DNA from: Erysipelotrichia bacterium
GTDB lineage: Bacteria > Bacillota_I > Bacilli_A > Erysipelotrichales > Erysipelotrichaceae
Length of the DNA stretch: 6,164 nucleotides
Assembly: GCA_009929095.1 (NCBI GenBank)
Contig: SABF01000096.1
Span: forward strand, 1-6,164
Direction of reading: 5' to 3'
The translations under genes were made by a program, and so were the position numbers. How positions within the stretch are numbered: position 1 is the first letter of the stretch; each line of letters starts with the position of its first letter. Positions 5,941 to 6,164 of the stretch are shown piece after piece. A model generated the notes under the pieces. The model saw only the letters and a program-made list of their open reading frames with translations. It was not told the DNA's origin and did not search any database.

Positions 5941-6164
5941 ATGATAATTATTCAGGTATTAAATAATAATGTCGTAATGGCAGATGATTCAGTAAAAGGA
6001 GAAGTCATAGCAGTTGGCTCAGGAATTGGATTTCATGCCAAACGAGGTCAAAACATTGATGACAGCAAGGTCCAAAAGGTGTTTGTCTGTGGAACAAATA
6101 AACGGATAATGGAACTTATGGATCAAATTACTCCAGCGGTGCTGGAAGTGACAGAACTGATCAG
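5941..6164 (+). CDS. BglG/LicT/SacY-family transcription antiterminator, 5' part (cut by window end)
   Basis: The first 74 codons match the N-terminal CAT RNA-binding domain of BglG-family antiterminators: IIIQVLNNNVVMADD (2-16) with the NNN of the family, GSGIGFHAKRGQNIDDSKV (26-44) and KVFVC (46-50). Then comes a linker (ELMDQITPAVLEVTEL) entering the first PRD domain, which lies outside the window. In this family two PRDs, phosphorylated by HPr and an EII, control dimerisation and binding to the RAT. ATG 5941 begins 3 bases after the EIIA stop. There is no clear ribosome binding site, so it is probably translationally coupled. Because a RAT and terminator lie at the head of this transcript, the protein most likely controls its own synthesis together with EIIA. 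Confidence 0.94.
   Translation, partial: MIIIQVLNNNVVMADDSVKGEVIAVGSGIGFHAKRGQNIDDSKVQKVFVCGTNKRIMELMDQITPAVLEVTELI

Overview
The window looks like low-GC Bacillota DNA, perhaps from an Erysipelotrichia- or Clostridia-type gut or oral bacterium. The lineage is an inference from AT-rich codon use, purine-rich GGAGG-type ribosome binding sites, mannose-family PTS genes and a LicT-type antiterminator. No marker gene fixes it. The theme is phosphotransferase (PTS) sugar uptake, interrupted by the debris of mobile DNA.

Left part (1-3361). The first ~235 bases are the broken 3' end of a tyrosine recombinase (GHATPLMTQHY box). It runs in frame into the last ~85 residues of a mannose-family PTS EIIC, so most of EIIC, and any EIIB gene that preceded it, is missing here. 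An intact EIID (496-1326) follows, then a good hairpin terminator. After it come three same-strand genes: a membrane-anchored, TPR-like helical protein (1438-2046), a NIF3-family putative dinuclear metal protein (2033-2890, overlapping the previous gene), and a mannose-family EIIA (2951-3361). The EIIA keeps its phospho-histidine but has an unusual second loop. Together they look like one PTS locus with two unusual accessory genes.

Middle part (3362-5300). This is gene-poor. It holds one small unrecognised GTG-start ORF (3486-3701), about 500 bases of AT-rich sequence in which I see no gene, and a heavily decayed IS256-family transposase (about 4199-5065) with stops, several frame changes, and two probable catalytic aspartates replaced.

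Right part (5300-6164). A compact sugar-responsive regulatory unit. A strong sigma-A promoter (TTGACA, 17-bp spacer, TG-C-TAATTT) is followed by a RAT antiterminator RNA element whose 3' end overlaps the 5' arm of an intrinsic terminator. Then come a free-standing glucose-family EIIA gene (5437-5937) and, 3 bases later, the start of a BglG/LicT-family antiterminator gene that runs off the window. The layout predicts that the antiterminator opens its own operon, including the EIIA gene, when its PTS sugar is available.

Nothing here is clearly a new defence or mobile system. The least explained items are the TPR-like/NIF3/EIIA gene association, the recombinase-EIIC chimera and the slightly altered RAT element.
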